A DNA stretch of 64,000 bases, from assembly GCF_014805685.1 (NCBI RefSeq), contig NC_060885.1, positions 26,220,132 to 26,284,131 of the forward strand, written 5' to 3'. Under the pieces are notes generated by a model. It saw only the letters and a program-made list of their open reading frames with translations. It did no database searches and was not told where the DNA came from. How positions within the stretch are numbered: the first letter of the stretch is position 1; each line of letters begins with the position of its first letter. A program made the position numbers and the translations under genes. Source of the DNA: Silurus meridionalis. Its lineage: Eukaryota > Chordata > Actinopteri > Siluriformes > Siluridae. Below are positions 42,400-52,738 of the stretch, piece after piece.

Positions 42400-42790
42400 T
42401 AAAGCTCCTTACTGTGTGTAAGGATGTGAATGTAAGCGTCCTTCAGATCTACTGATGTAAACCAGTCTCTGGAACGAATAACAATGTATAATGCTTTTAA
42501 TGTTAGCATTTTGAACTTGTACTTTCTAAAGTGTTTGTTGAGGTCCCGTAAATCCTGAATGGGACAGAGACCCCCCTCTTTTGGGAACGACGAAGTACCG
42601 GAGTAAAAACTGTGCTGCTGTCCTCATGCGGTACAGTTCGAATTACCCTTCTGCTCAAAAGGGAGGTTATTTTGTCCTCTAGAATCTGAGCTGATTCCCC
42701 TTCTGCTGTTGACCATATCACACTGTTGAAGAGTGGAGGTCCAACAGCAAATTGCAGGCGATACCTTTGTTGTTTTATGGATAATACCCA
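42400..42790 (-). pseudogene. DIRS-type reverse transcriptase fragment
   Basis: Minus-strand pieces, in different frames: ITSLLSRRVIRTVPHEDSST, YFVVPKRGG, LRDLNKHFRKYKFKMLTLKA and SRDWFTSVDLKDAYIHIL. These are the fingers and first catalytic Asp block (DLKDAY) of DIRS elements. Broken by frameshifts; not contiguous with the DIRS scrap at 13670-14660. Confidence 0.7.
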
Positions 42791-43856
42791 AGAGTGTACT
42801 GCGCATGAGTGCTAACGGCCCGCTGTAGCTTACCGACGGCGTGTTGGCGCCATCTGACTGCAGAGCTGGGTGTTGCAAACTTAAAAAAAAAAAACACTGT
42901 ATTGTTTTTTTGTGTTTTTATTTGACTTTTCACACACGTCTGTGCCCTCGGCCCACTTTCTGGATGCACAGAACACATTTTTTTTAAAGAGAACGATCGC
43001 TGAAACTTCTGACCTTTCTCTTGAATAACCCCGCAGGTGGAGAGGGGAGAAGCAACATTTCGGGCACTGGCTGAACTGGTGCCAATAGAGATACCTAATG
43101 GATGTTTGAAAGAGAACCAGCAAGCACATGGGAGTGTATGGGGCAGGGAAATGGCAAACAGCTGGTGACTGCAGCGCCTTACCATCTCTGAGAAGAGGAG
43201 ACAATATAGGAGTGCTGTGGAAGCAGAACTGTGTGTTTCATTTGATTTTTGTTATTCCTTTTTAGAACTGCAGCTGGTTGGCTCTTGCTTACCAGTACTA
43301 ACTCCGTAAAGAAAGAATAAATATGTAAATAAAAAAGCAATTTTGTAAAGTTTGCAGTAAAAAACTGACAGCAGTGTTTGCCAGAACTCTACCAAAAAAT
43401 ATGGGTGAAGTATATTTTAATCTACAAAAAATGTTCCTATAAAGTTACAGTAAAATACTGTGAGCTTTTATTTTATCTGCAGAAACTGAATGCACTTAAG
43501 TTGTCCAACAGCCACTTGTTTATAAATTAATATTTAATTAATGTGAGCATATTAGTACTAAGAATGTATTTTACTTTGCTTGATTTTACAGTAAAGTACA
43601 GTCAGCAGGGTTGCCACAAATCTACTATATTCTTTTTTTTTTTTTTTTTTTACAGTTTGCTTCCATAAATTAAGTTTACAGTATAGTACTCTTACAATAC
43701 ATTTCAGATTTAATTTTTTTCCTTACACACATTTAAACCCTTCAATCTAACAGCAAAATCCTCAGTTTTAAAAGAGCACTTTTGTGTCCACACTACAGTG
43801 TTAAGGTTACACTATAGCAGTAAAGATGTTAATGAGATAATGAAGTGACTAATTAA
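42791..43856. other. Unassigned DNA, no gene called
   Basis: 42791-43240 has open minus-strand stretches of 107 and 136 codons without recognisable motifs; these may be DIRS 5' sequence. 43330-43730 is A/T-rich with repeated ACAGTAAA-type motifs and a T18 run at 43632. Confidence 0.35.
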
Positions 43857-44198
43857 ATGAGGATTGAGCATGTGTTTTTGTTAGTGATGAACACTTGTGA
43901 AGAAGCAGAATCACTGAAGATAAAAGAGAAAAACACATTACAGCCAATACCAAAGATGAAATCAACTGAAAATAAAACATCAAATCTCTCAAGATTTCAG
44001 CAGTGGATGATTAAACAACCCCCAAAACAGCATTTCCAGATTTACTTATTATTAACTGGTGTGACTATATCTGTCATATGTGCTCTAATTGTGATTTTAG
44101 TTGTTGTACGTTCATTTGAAATCACCATAATGCATAATTTTCTAGTTAGGCTCTTGAAACTTGACATTTTACAATTAGCTTTAAGAAAACAACAATAA
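43857..44198 (+). CDS. Unrecognised ORF with one membrane segment
   Basis: 113 codons opening with ATG. A Lys/Ser-rich N-terminal half is followed by one hydrophobic stretch (IYLLLTGVTISVICALIVIL then VVV, about residues 63-85) and a short basic tail. A splice-acceptor-like TGTTTTTGTTAG lies at about 43871-43882, so it could be a terminal exon starting after 43882. I recognise no family, and codon choice is A/T-rich like its surroundings. It may be a chance ORF. Confidence 0.2.
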   Translation: MRIEHVFLLVMNTCEEAESLKIKEKNTLQPIPKMKSTENKTSNLSRFQQWMIKQPPKQHFQIYLLLTGVTISVICALIVILVVVRSFEITIMHNFLVRLLKLDILQLALRKQQ

Positions 44199-44720
44199 TA
44201 ATAATAATTAAAAAACCATCAACAACAGCAAACCAAGCAACATAGAAATAAAAGCAAACAAAGAGAATAGTAAGAACATTCAGCTGGATAATTTATTCAT
44301 GTTGCAATGCATTTGGGGAGAATTGTATTATTCTGTCACCCAGCATGCATTGCGGCTTGAACGTTTTGTTAATGGTCACCATTGTTGAGTTTCATTTGCT
44401 GATTCTTGAGGTCTTTGTGTGTTTAAATGGTGTAGGAGCCCTCAATGTTTTGTACATAAAGCATTTTTAAAATTCTTAATATTTTTTCTAAATAAATTCA
44501 TATTATTATAATCTAAATGATAATATCTCTTGATTTTTTTTTGCTAACACAGTGGTGAACATTACAGACATTGATTTTAGTTTTACATGAGAAAAGAACA
44601 AAGTAAAACAAGCAAGCAAACAAACAAACAAAATAACAAATGTTAGTTGCCAATGTCGATTGATGAATATAACATCCACACTCTGTCAAGTTTTATAGCA
44701 ACAGAAATAAAGAAGATACA
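44199..44720. other. Intergenic, A/T-rich, no gene seen
   Basis: (AAT)n near 44195 and (CAAA)n near 44610-44635. GAGAATTGTATTATTCTGTC plus CACCCAGCATGCATTGCGGC near 44320 looks like a repeat terminus but was not identified. Confidence 0.4.
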
Positions 44721-46515
44721 ATTCTTCTTTCGGCTTCTCCCATTAGGGGTCGCCACAGCGGATCATCCGTCTCCATACCCCCCTGTCCTCTACATCTGCC
44801 TCTTTCACCACCTGCATGTCTTCCCTCACCACATCCATAAACCTCTTCCTTGGTCTTCCTCTTTTCCACCTTCCTGGTGGCTCCATCCTCAGCATTCTTC
44901 TACCGATATACCCCATGTCCCTTCTCCTGAACATGTCCAAACCATCCTAATCTCGCCCCCTTGCTTTGTCTCCAAATTGTCCTACATGTGCTGTCCCTCT
45001 AATAAACTCGTTTCTAATCCTGTTCATCCTCGTCACTCCCAACGAAAACCTCAGCATCTTCAGCTCTGCTACCTCCAGCTCCACTTCCTGTCTTTTACTT
45101 AATGCCACTGTCTCTAAACCATACAACATCGCAGGTCTCACCACAGTCCTATTAACTTTCTCTTTCACTCTTGCAGATACCCTTTTATCACAAATCACTC
45201 CTGCCACTCTTTTCCACCCACTCTACCCTGCCTGCACTCTTTTTTTCACTTCTCTAACACACTCTCCATTACTTTGCACTGTTGACCCCAGGTATCTGAA
45301 CTCCTCCACCTTCTCCACCTCTTCTCCCTGCAACCGCACCACTCCACTGCTCTCCCTTTTATTCACACACATGTACTCTGTCCTACTCCTACTGACTTTC
45401 ATTCCCCTTCTCTCCAGCGCGTACCTCCACCTCTCCAGGCTCTTCTCAACCTGCTCCCTACTCTTACTACAAATAACAATATCATCTGCAAACATCATAG
45501 TCAGACTAATGTCTGACCTCATCTGTCAACTTGTCCATTACCACTGCAAACAGGAAAGGGCTCAGAGCTGATCCTTGATGCAGTCCAACCTCTACCTTGA
45601 ACCAATCTGTCATTCCTACTGAAGTATGCTTTACTGCTGTCACAGTGTCCTCATACATGTCCTGCACCACCCTCACATACTGCTCTGACACACCTGACTT
45701 CCTCATACAATACCCCAACTCCTCTCTTGGCACCCTGTCATCACTTTCTCTAAATCCACAATCACACAATGCAGCTTCTTCTGACCTTCTCTATACTTCT
45801 TTATTAACATTCTCAAAGCAAATAATGCATCTGTGGTGCTCTTCCTCTGCAACCTACTGTTGCTCACAGATGGTCACCTCTTCTCAGCCTGGCTTCCACT
45901 ACTCTTTCTCATAACTTAATGGTGTGACTGATAAACTTAATTCCCCTGTAATTACTGCAGGTCTGCACATCTCTCTTGTTCTTAAAAATCAGTACCAGCA
46001 AACTCCTTCTCCATTCCTCAGGCACCCTCTCACCTTCCAAAATCCTGTTAAACAATCTTGTTAAAAACTCCACTGCCATCTCACCTAAACATCTCCATGC
46101 TTCTACTGGTATGTCATCTGGTCCAAACCGACTTTCCACTCCTTATCCTCTTAATCGCTGCTCTCACTTCCTCCTTACTAATCCTATCCACTTTCTGCTT
46201 CACCAACTCCACATCATCCAACCTTCTCGCTCTCTCTCATTTTCCTTGTTCATCAGCTGCTTAAAATTCTCCCCCATCTTCTCAACACACTCTCCTCACT
46301 AGTCAACACATTTCCATCTCCATTCTTTATTGCTTTATTGTTAACCTGGGCCTCGACTGATCCGGTATGAATTTTTCTTTTGTGATCTGCATATTTGATT
46401 TAGCACATGTTTTAAGCTGAATACCCTTCCTAACGCAACCCTCCCCATTTACCCAGGCTTGGGACCGGCACTAAAAGTGCACTGGCTTGTGCAACCCTAA
46501 TGGCTGGGTTACATT
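44721..46515 (-). mobile_element. RTE-clade LINE, copy D
   Basis: The 3' end at 44721 reads inverted as CGACCCCTAATGGGAGAAGC, a conserved RTE 3' end. Minus-strand protein pieces: GRPRKRFMDVVREDMQV, LYGLETVALSKRQEVELEVA, TMMFADDIVICSKSREQVEK (catalytic FADD, about 45490), KVEVGLHQGSALSPFLFAVV, and GPDDIPVEAWRCLGEMAVEF. The 5' region CCGGTCCCAAGCCTGGGTAA follows at 46420-46500. An internal deletion near 46350 joins the 5' region to the RT. Several frameshifts. Confidence 0.85.
45223..46139 (-). pseudogene. RTE reverse transcriptase, catalytic core retained
   Basis: Holds the NYRGIKFISH, DDRVPREELGYCMRKSGV, LHQGSALSPFLF and MFADDIVICSKS blocks, split over at least three frames. It is the only RTE copy here with an unaltered FADD motif. 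The endonuclease is missing. Confidence 0.8.
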
Positions 46516-47039
46516 TAATATGCATTTAGTACAGTATAATAAAAATACAGTGGAACCCGGTTATGTTGCCGGCCTAGGGGACGCCAAAAAGCGTAGAAAT
46601 AACCGATGATCGAGATAAACGAAAACCAATATGGCGGCAATATATTAACGTGCTTGAAATTTCTTTATGTACACGATGTGCGTTATTAAATGAGAATGTG
46701 CATGCACGTGTTTTTTTCTGTGTTGAGGAGTGGGTCAAACTTTCCTCATACCGATGTCCAGGACTGGTATATGGCTACAAGAAGTGTCTCAATTAAGTTA
46801 TTTTAGCCAAAGGCAAAGGGGGTAGCTTTTAGCGGGTAGGGTGTCCTAACTTGTTCCTCAGTTATAATATACCTTTTTGTTGATATGTATCTTTTGTTTA
46901 ATGAGTAAAACAAGGTCAAAAAAAGTTTGTTTACCTGCAATTAAATTGCAATTAAACATTTATATGTGAACAATTCTTAATAAAAAACTAAATATTTAAT
47001 AAGGGTGCCGTAATTTTCTCACATGACATTTTATATATA

Positions 47040-48340
47040 TAAGTTTCAAATTTCAATATTATATTTAGAATACAACATAGATGACATATCAAATGTTTAA
47101 ACTGAGAAAATGTATCATTGTGAGGGAAAAAATCAGTTGATTTTAAATTTCATGGCATCAACACATCTCAAAAAAGTTGGGACAAGGCCATGTTTACCAC
47201 TGTGTGACATCCCCTTTTCTTTTTATAACAGTCTGCAAACGTCTGGGGACTGAGGAGACAAGTTGCTCAAGTTTAGGAATAGGAATGTTGTCCCATTCTT
47301 GTCTAATACAGGCTTCTAGTTGCTCAACAGTCTTAGGTCTTTTTTGTCGCATCTTCCTCTTTATGATGCACCACATGTTTTCTATGGATAAAAGATCTGG
47401 ACTGCAGGCTGGCTATTTCAGTACCCAGATCCTTTTTCTACGCAGCCATGATGTTGTAATTGATGCAGTATGTGGTCTGGCATTGTCATGTTGGAAAATG
47501 CAAGGTCTTCCCTGAAAGAGACGATGTCTGGATGGGAGCATATGTTGTTCTAGAACTTGGATGTACCTTTCAGCATTGATGGTGCCTTTCCAGATGTGTA
47601 AGCTGCCCATTCCACACACACTCATGCAACTCCATACCATCAGAGATGCAGGCTTCTGAACTGAGCGCTGATAACAACTTGAGTTGTCTGGATGATGTGG
47701 CGTCCCAGTTTTCCAAAAAGAACTTCAAATTTTGATTCGTCTGACCACAAAACAGTTTTCCACTTTGCCACAGTCAATTTTAAATGAGCCTTGGCCCAGA
47801 GAAAACGCTTGCACATTTCTGAATCATGTTTAGATATGGCTTCTTTTTTGACTTTTAGAGTTTTAGACGGCAACGGCGACTGGCAGGGTGGATCGTGTTT
47901 TCTGGAAGTATTCCTAGGCCTATGTTGTGATTTCCATTACAGTAGCATTCTTGTATGTGATGTAGTTCCTTAAGGGCCTGAAGATCACATTTTTCTCTGA
48001 GAAACTCCTTTCTGATATTGATCCACTATTTTTCGCACCAGCATTGGGGGAATTGGTGTGCCTCTGCCCATCTTGACTTCTGAGAGACACTGCCACTCTG
48101 AGAGGCTCTTTTTATACCTAGTCATGTTGCCAATTGACCTAATAAGTTGCAAATTGGTCCTCCAGCTGTTCCTTATATGTACATTTCCAGCCTCTTATTG
48201 CTACCTGTCCCAACTTTTCTGGAATGTGTAGCTCTCATGAAATCCAAAATGAGCCAATATTTGGCATGACATTTGAAAATGTCTCACTTTCAACATTTGA
48301 TATTTTATCTATATTCTATTGTGAATAAAATAAAAATCGG

Positions 48341-48346
<6 letters not shown>
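47040..48346 (-). mobile_element. Tc1-like transposon (family E), nested
   Basis: The inner TIRs share TTTCATGGCATCAACACATC-type sequence, CAAAAAAGTTGGGACA near 47175 and its inverse near 48215. The right end stops at AATCGGGTTTG. The outer left TIR is truncated. The transposase runs on the minus strand. Confidence 0.75.
47194..48073 (-). pseudogene. Tc1 transposase (family E), frameshifted
   Basis: Starts MGRGTPIPPMLVRKIVDQYQ at 48073. A large piece of the HTH region is lost after KGVSQRK. Then CKRFLWAKAHLKLTVAKWKT and VLWSDESKFE (first Asp, about 47745), a frame shift, MVWSCMSVCGMGSLHIWKG, and FQHDNARPHTAS (second Asp, about 47485). The last part has LEQLVSSVPRRLQTVIKRKG. The expected Glu block near 47400 is changed or frame-broken. 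Confidence 0.75.
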
Positions 48347-48393
<47 letters not shown>

Positions 48394-48405
48394 CACACAC
48401 ACAGC
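48344..48405. repeat. (GT)n(TA)n(CA)n microsatellite
   Basis: GT run, seven TA repeats, then a short CA run, between the Tc1 end and the right part of the pogo-like element. Confidence 0.95.
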
Positions 48406-48634
48406 AGGGTGCTTCGCCCGAAGGGGCCATGGCAGGGGGATTCCTTACCTAACCGACATTAAGTGGCAAATTTGCCCCCCCTTGTGCTCGAGATATTAGG
48501 GTTCAGCAACATAAAAAAATCGACATAACCGATTAAAAATGATAATACAAAGCGAGAATTTGGCGGTTCCACTTCAAAAACGTCGACTTAATAGGGTTGG
48601 CGAGTTAACCGAGGTCGAGATAAGTGGGTTCGAC

Positions 48635-48636
<2 letters not shown>

Positions 48637-48708
<72 letters not shown>
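48637..48708. repeat. (GT)n(TA)n microsatellite
   Basis: About 7 GT and 27 TA repeats, bounded by a pogo-like terminus on the left and a Tc1 terminus on the right. Confidence 0.95.
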
Positions 48709-49804
<1,096 letters not shown>

Positions 49805-49989
49805 ATATATATATATAGCAGCTGAATTATTGTACTGCACAAAGTAAACAAAGCATATTTTAAGTAGGAGTAAAATATGTATGCTTTCTATAAATACACT
49901 AAAGTGTCATAAAGAGTATGTTTTAGCATATTTCTTAAAAGTGCAACTAAGTATATTTTTAATACTTTCAAGAGTACTTCTTTTCACCT

Positions 49990-50175
49990 GGGACTATGAA
50001 GCCATGCTGTTGCAATATATGCAGTATAATGAGAGCATTATCATGCTGAAATAGGCAAGGCTTACTGTGAAAAATATTTTTTTGGATGGAAGCATTTATT
50101 GCTCTAAAATATGTATCTACATTTTAGCATTGATAAAGCCTTTTCAGATGTGCAAGCTGCCAATTCCATTGGCAC
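49990..50175 (-). mobile_element. Tc1 relic (family E)
   Basis: Matches 47425-47605 with decay: GCATTATCATGCTGAAATAG, GATGGAAGCATTTATTGCTC, TTCAGATGTGCAAGCTGCCA. The next part of the same element appears at 51835-51935. Confidence 0.6.
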
Positions 50176-50552
50176 AAATGCACCTTGTAGAGAATTATTT
50201 TAAAAAGTAGCTTAGGCCAGCTGTACTTAACTTTAAAATATCTTATGCAAATAATATCTTGCATATATTCAGCATTAATTAGTTTTATTATACTCATTAG
50301 TGGTAGTCTAACAGCCCTATTATGTAGAAACAGAGACACTTGAAATATAATCAAGCTTAATGTCAGGCAATAAGCATAAACATATATGGAAGAATATGTG
50401 GCCTTCACTTTTGCACCTATCAAAAAGTTCTGCAAATTAAACTATATAATCACATTAATTAAATCATTATTTAAAGTAGTATGAGAGGTGTAAAACAGTA
50501 GCACCTAGACATTGAAGGCCAGAAAAACAAGAAATATTTTAAACTTGGCATG
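50176..50552. other. A/T-rich DNA, nothing recognised
   Basis: No element termini and no convincing ORF. Confidence 0.4.
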
Positions 50553-50557
50553 GTATC

Positions 50558-50924
50558 TGTCACACACAGACCACGAGTCAGAAACTGGGAGTAGAACAGA
50601 TTGTCTTTATTTGGTCTAAACATACTTTAACACTCCTAACTGTGTGCTCCTTAGAAGCATAGCTAGAAGCATGGAAGCACAGGGAGCATGGAAGCACAGG
50701 GAACCAGAGAGGAAGGAAGTCCAGGTGAAGCACAGGAACCCAGAAAGGTAGAAAGTCCAGGTGATCAATGGTCGTAACTGGTAGATCGGACCCTGCGTGA
50801 AGGGGAATAGGGACCTTATCAAGGGGACAGGTAAATGGGGAACAGGTGTAGGTGATTAGTAGCAGGAAGAGGCTGAGTGAGAGTGTGAGCCTTGGAGGGA
50901 GGCGTGGCTGGTGGTTCTCTGACA
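50558..50924 (-). mobile_element. Solo LTR with 5-bp TSD GTATC
   Basis: 367 bp starting TGTCACACACAGACC and ending GGTTCTCTGACA. GTATC at 50553-50557 and 50925-50929. Read on the minus strand it opens TGTCAGAGAACCACCAGCCA, similar to the first bases of the LTRs at 30682-32919 (TGTCAGGGATCCACCTGCCA), so it probably belongs to a related family. Confidence 0.8.
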
Positions 50925-51085
50925 GTATCAGAAAAGATACTGTTTTCTAACCTTGGTTTTAGCAAAGAGGAGACAGTTTGTTGGGACAAATAAAAAAAAC
51001 AATTGATGTTTTTGAACTGGGTATCGGGACAGCAAAAAGTCACATATGTAACTAGGAGAAGGAGGAGATTAGCGAGACTTTTAAT

Positions 51086-51178
51086 GAAGAAAGAGAAATG
51101 TATGTATTATGCGAATATGTTTATGAGGTTATTTACCTCATTAACATATTCTTATAATACATAAATTTCTCTTTCTTC
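51086..51178. repeat. Imperfect palindrome, 44-bp arms
   Basis: 51086-51129 and 51135-51178 are complementary with four mismatches around a 5-base loop. The arms start GAAGAAAGAGAAAT. Confidence 0.9.
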
Positions 51179-51834
51179 AAAAGTAGAGGTGGAATCTCAT
51201 AGAAATATGTAAATGATCAAAGTACAAAATGTGAGTTTTTTTTTTTTATTGGAATTTGCATTTGCTATCGTCAGGCAACTTGTGCAATTGCTGTTTGGTA
51301 TGTGCCTCCTAAGAGCTCGTAGGACGTGCTGACCTACTGCAGTAAAGCTGTTTTGCTCTTTTCCCACCCACGTCTAAAAGCTTTCCCTATTTTGGTAAAG
51401 TTATATTTTTATGTCAAATGAGAGCAAATATAATTTCAGTTTTGTTTAAAAAAACGAACTTGCTGCTTTTTTTTACCATTTGAAATTTGAAGAATTTAAA
51501 TAGTATTTACATAGCTAACTAAACAAAAACCATATAACAAATCCAAATCCTGCTTTACAAGTCTGAATATCTGTGAGCATAATTTACTATTTAATAATAA
51601 GTTAGTTAGTTTAGAGCTTTTATTTATCCCCTTATAAATAAATTAATTCAAGCTATCGTGGTGCTTTACACAATCAGAACACACACATATATAGTTAATA
51701 CCTTAAAATAGAAGGAAAAAAAAAATCCAAGTTATTATTTATTGGTTATTTCACAATTTGAACCGCTAGAAAAAAGAGTGAAAGCAACCCAGCCAGCAAA
51801 TGTGTCTGCTTAGATACGGGTTCTGAGTTCCGAC
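51179..51834. other. A/T-rich DNA, nothing recognised
   Basis: No gene or element ends recognised. Confidence 0.4.
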
Positions 51835-51935
51835 AACCTCCATACCATCAGAGTTGCATGATTTCAAACTGAGCATTGATAACAAGCCTGATGGTACAGA
51901 GGACACACCATCCATGGTTTCCCATATGGCTTTTT
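51835..51935 (-). mobile_element. Tc1 relic (family E), continuation
   Basis: CTCCATACCATCAGAGTTGC, AACTGAGCATTGATAACAAG, matching 47630-47690. Confidence 0.5.
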
Positions 51936-51944
51936 TTGTGCATG

Positions 51945-52363
51945 ATTTTTAAATCCAGACTCTAAATTTAAACCCAAACTATTTTATAAATAACCCTGTA
52001 GATAGCAATATAATTAGAACAGATAATCAATTTCAAAGTTTTACTCCCATTCAAGAGAATGAATCAATTTCATTTATTCCCTCATTAAAATCATCAACCT
52101 GTGTTCTAGATCCCTTACAAGTTTCTTTAAACAGATAATTCAAGTATTTGCAGCTGTTCTCAAAATAATACATTCTTCTATTAGCACTGGTTATGTACCT
52201 AAAACTTTCAAACTGGCAGTTATTAACCCCCTATTTAAGAAACATGATCTTGATCCCTGTCAGCTGTTCAACTATAGGCCAAACCTCCCCTTTATCTCGG
52301 AGATTCTAGAAAAGGTTGTAGCACAGCAGGTCTTATTTGGATTGATCGCTGTCAGTTTGGTAA
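51945..52363 (+). pseudogene. L2 reverse transcriptase fragment, left of gypsy insertion
   Basis: The plus-strand reading includes VPKTFKLAVINPLFKKHDLD, NYRPNLPF and ISEILEKVVAQQ, the RT N-terminal blocks of an L2 element. It stops at the gypsy LTR and resumes at 62361, with some sequence missing between. Confidence 0.75.
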
Positions 52364-52738
52364 TGTAGCGGGTCCCGACTAGGTCCCCACTGGCAGATAT
52401 ATATATATATAATCCTCTGATCGGAGTGCTCTGGAAATATTACAAATAATACAAAGAAATCAGTGAAGCAGGACAACTGTTGCTCATACTCCATTCACTC
52501 GGATTATCTTTATTATTAACTTTGTATCTGCAATCATGAATTATCTTCTGTTCTTTGTCTGTTCCACATTGAAACACAGGTTATATCCACATTTGGATAA
52601 CATGACATTTAAATAGTCTTCAAAGTTCTGTTTCCACATAAATGTATCTTCACACATTTTACAGACATCAACTTGTTAACATTAGTATGAAACCAAAAAT
52701 AAACATATTCCCTTTAAGTCCTAAATTTTGGTCTAACA

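Larger units (their letters stand above)
39720..42400 (-). pseudogene. Ty3/gypsy retrotransposon remnant (gag to RT)
   Basis: Minus strand, 5' to 3': gag with QYADLQLCFQNSTKALESES, LKIWGQIGERVQKDRLTYTN and LMHQIESCVQKGHK (42380-42090). Next comes the pre-RT linker PVSVSHLLPEQQEKFRKLLR and EECAAFSRNTL (40570-40450). Then RT: DQGKAYHQGF, GLYEWARIPF, TPAEFQCCIEECLTGLRDKI and CLDDNPVYSKNL (YLDD to CLDD, about 39985). Frame breaks throughout, no LTRs recognised. LINE tails interrupt it at 40420-40456 and 41956-42025. Confidence 0.75.
46548..48636. mobile_element. Pogo/Tigger-like element hosting a Tc1 copy
   Basis: Left terminus CAGTGGAACCCGGTTATGTT after TA (46546-46547). The right terminus inverted reads CAGTCGAACCCACTTATCTC. 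A second inverted block is AACCGATGATCGAGATAAAC near the left end against GTTAACCGAGGTCGAGATAA near the right end. The body is interrupted by a Tc1 element (about 47040-48346) and a TG/TA microsatellite. Confidence 0.7.
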
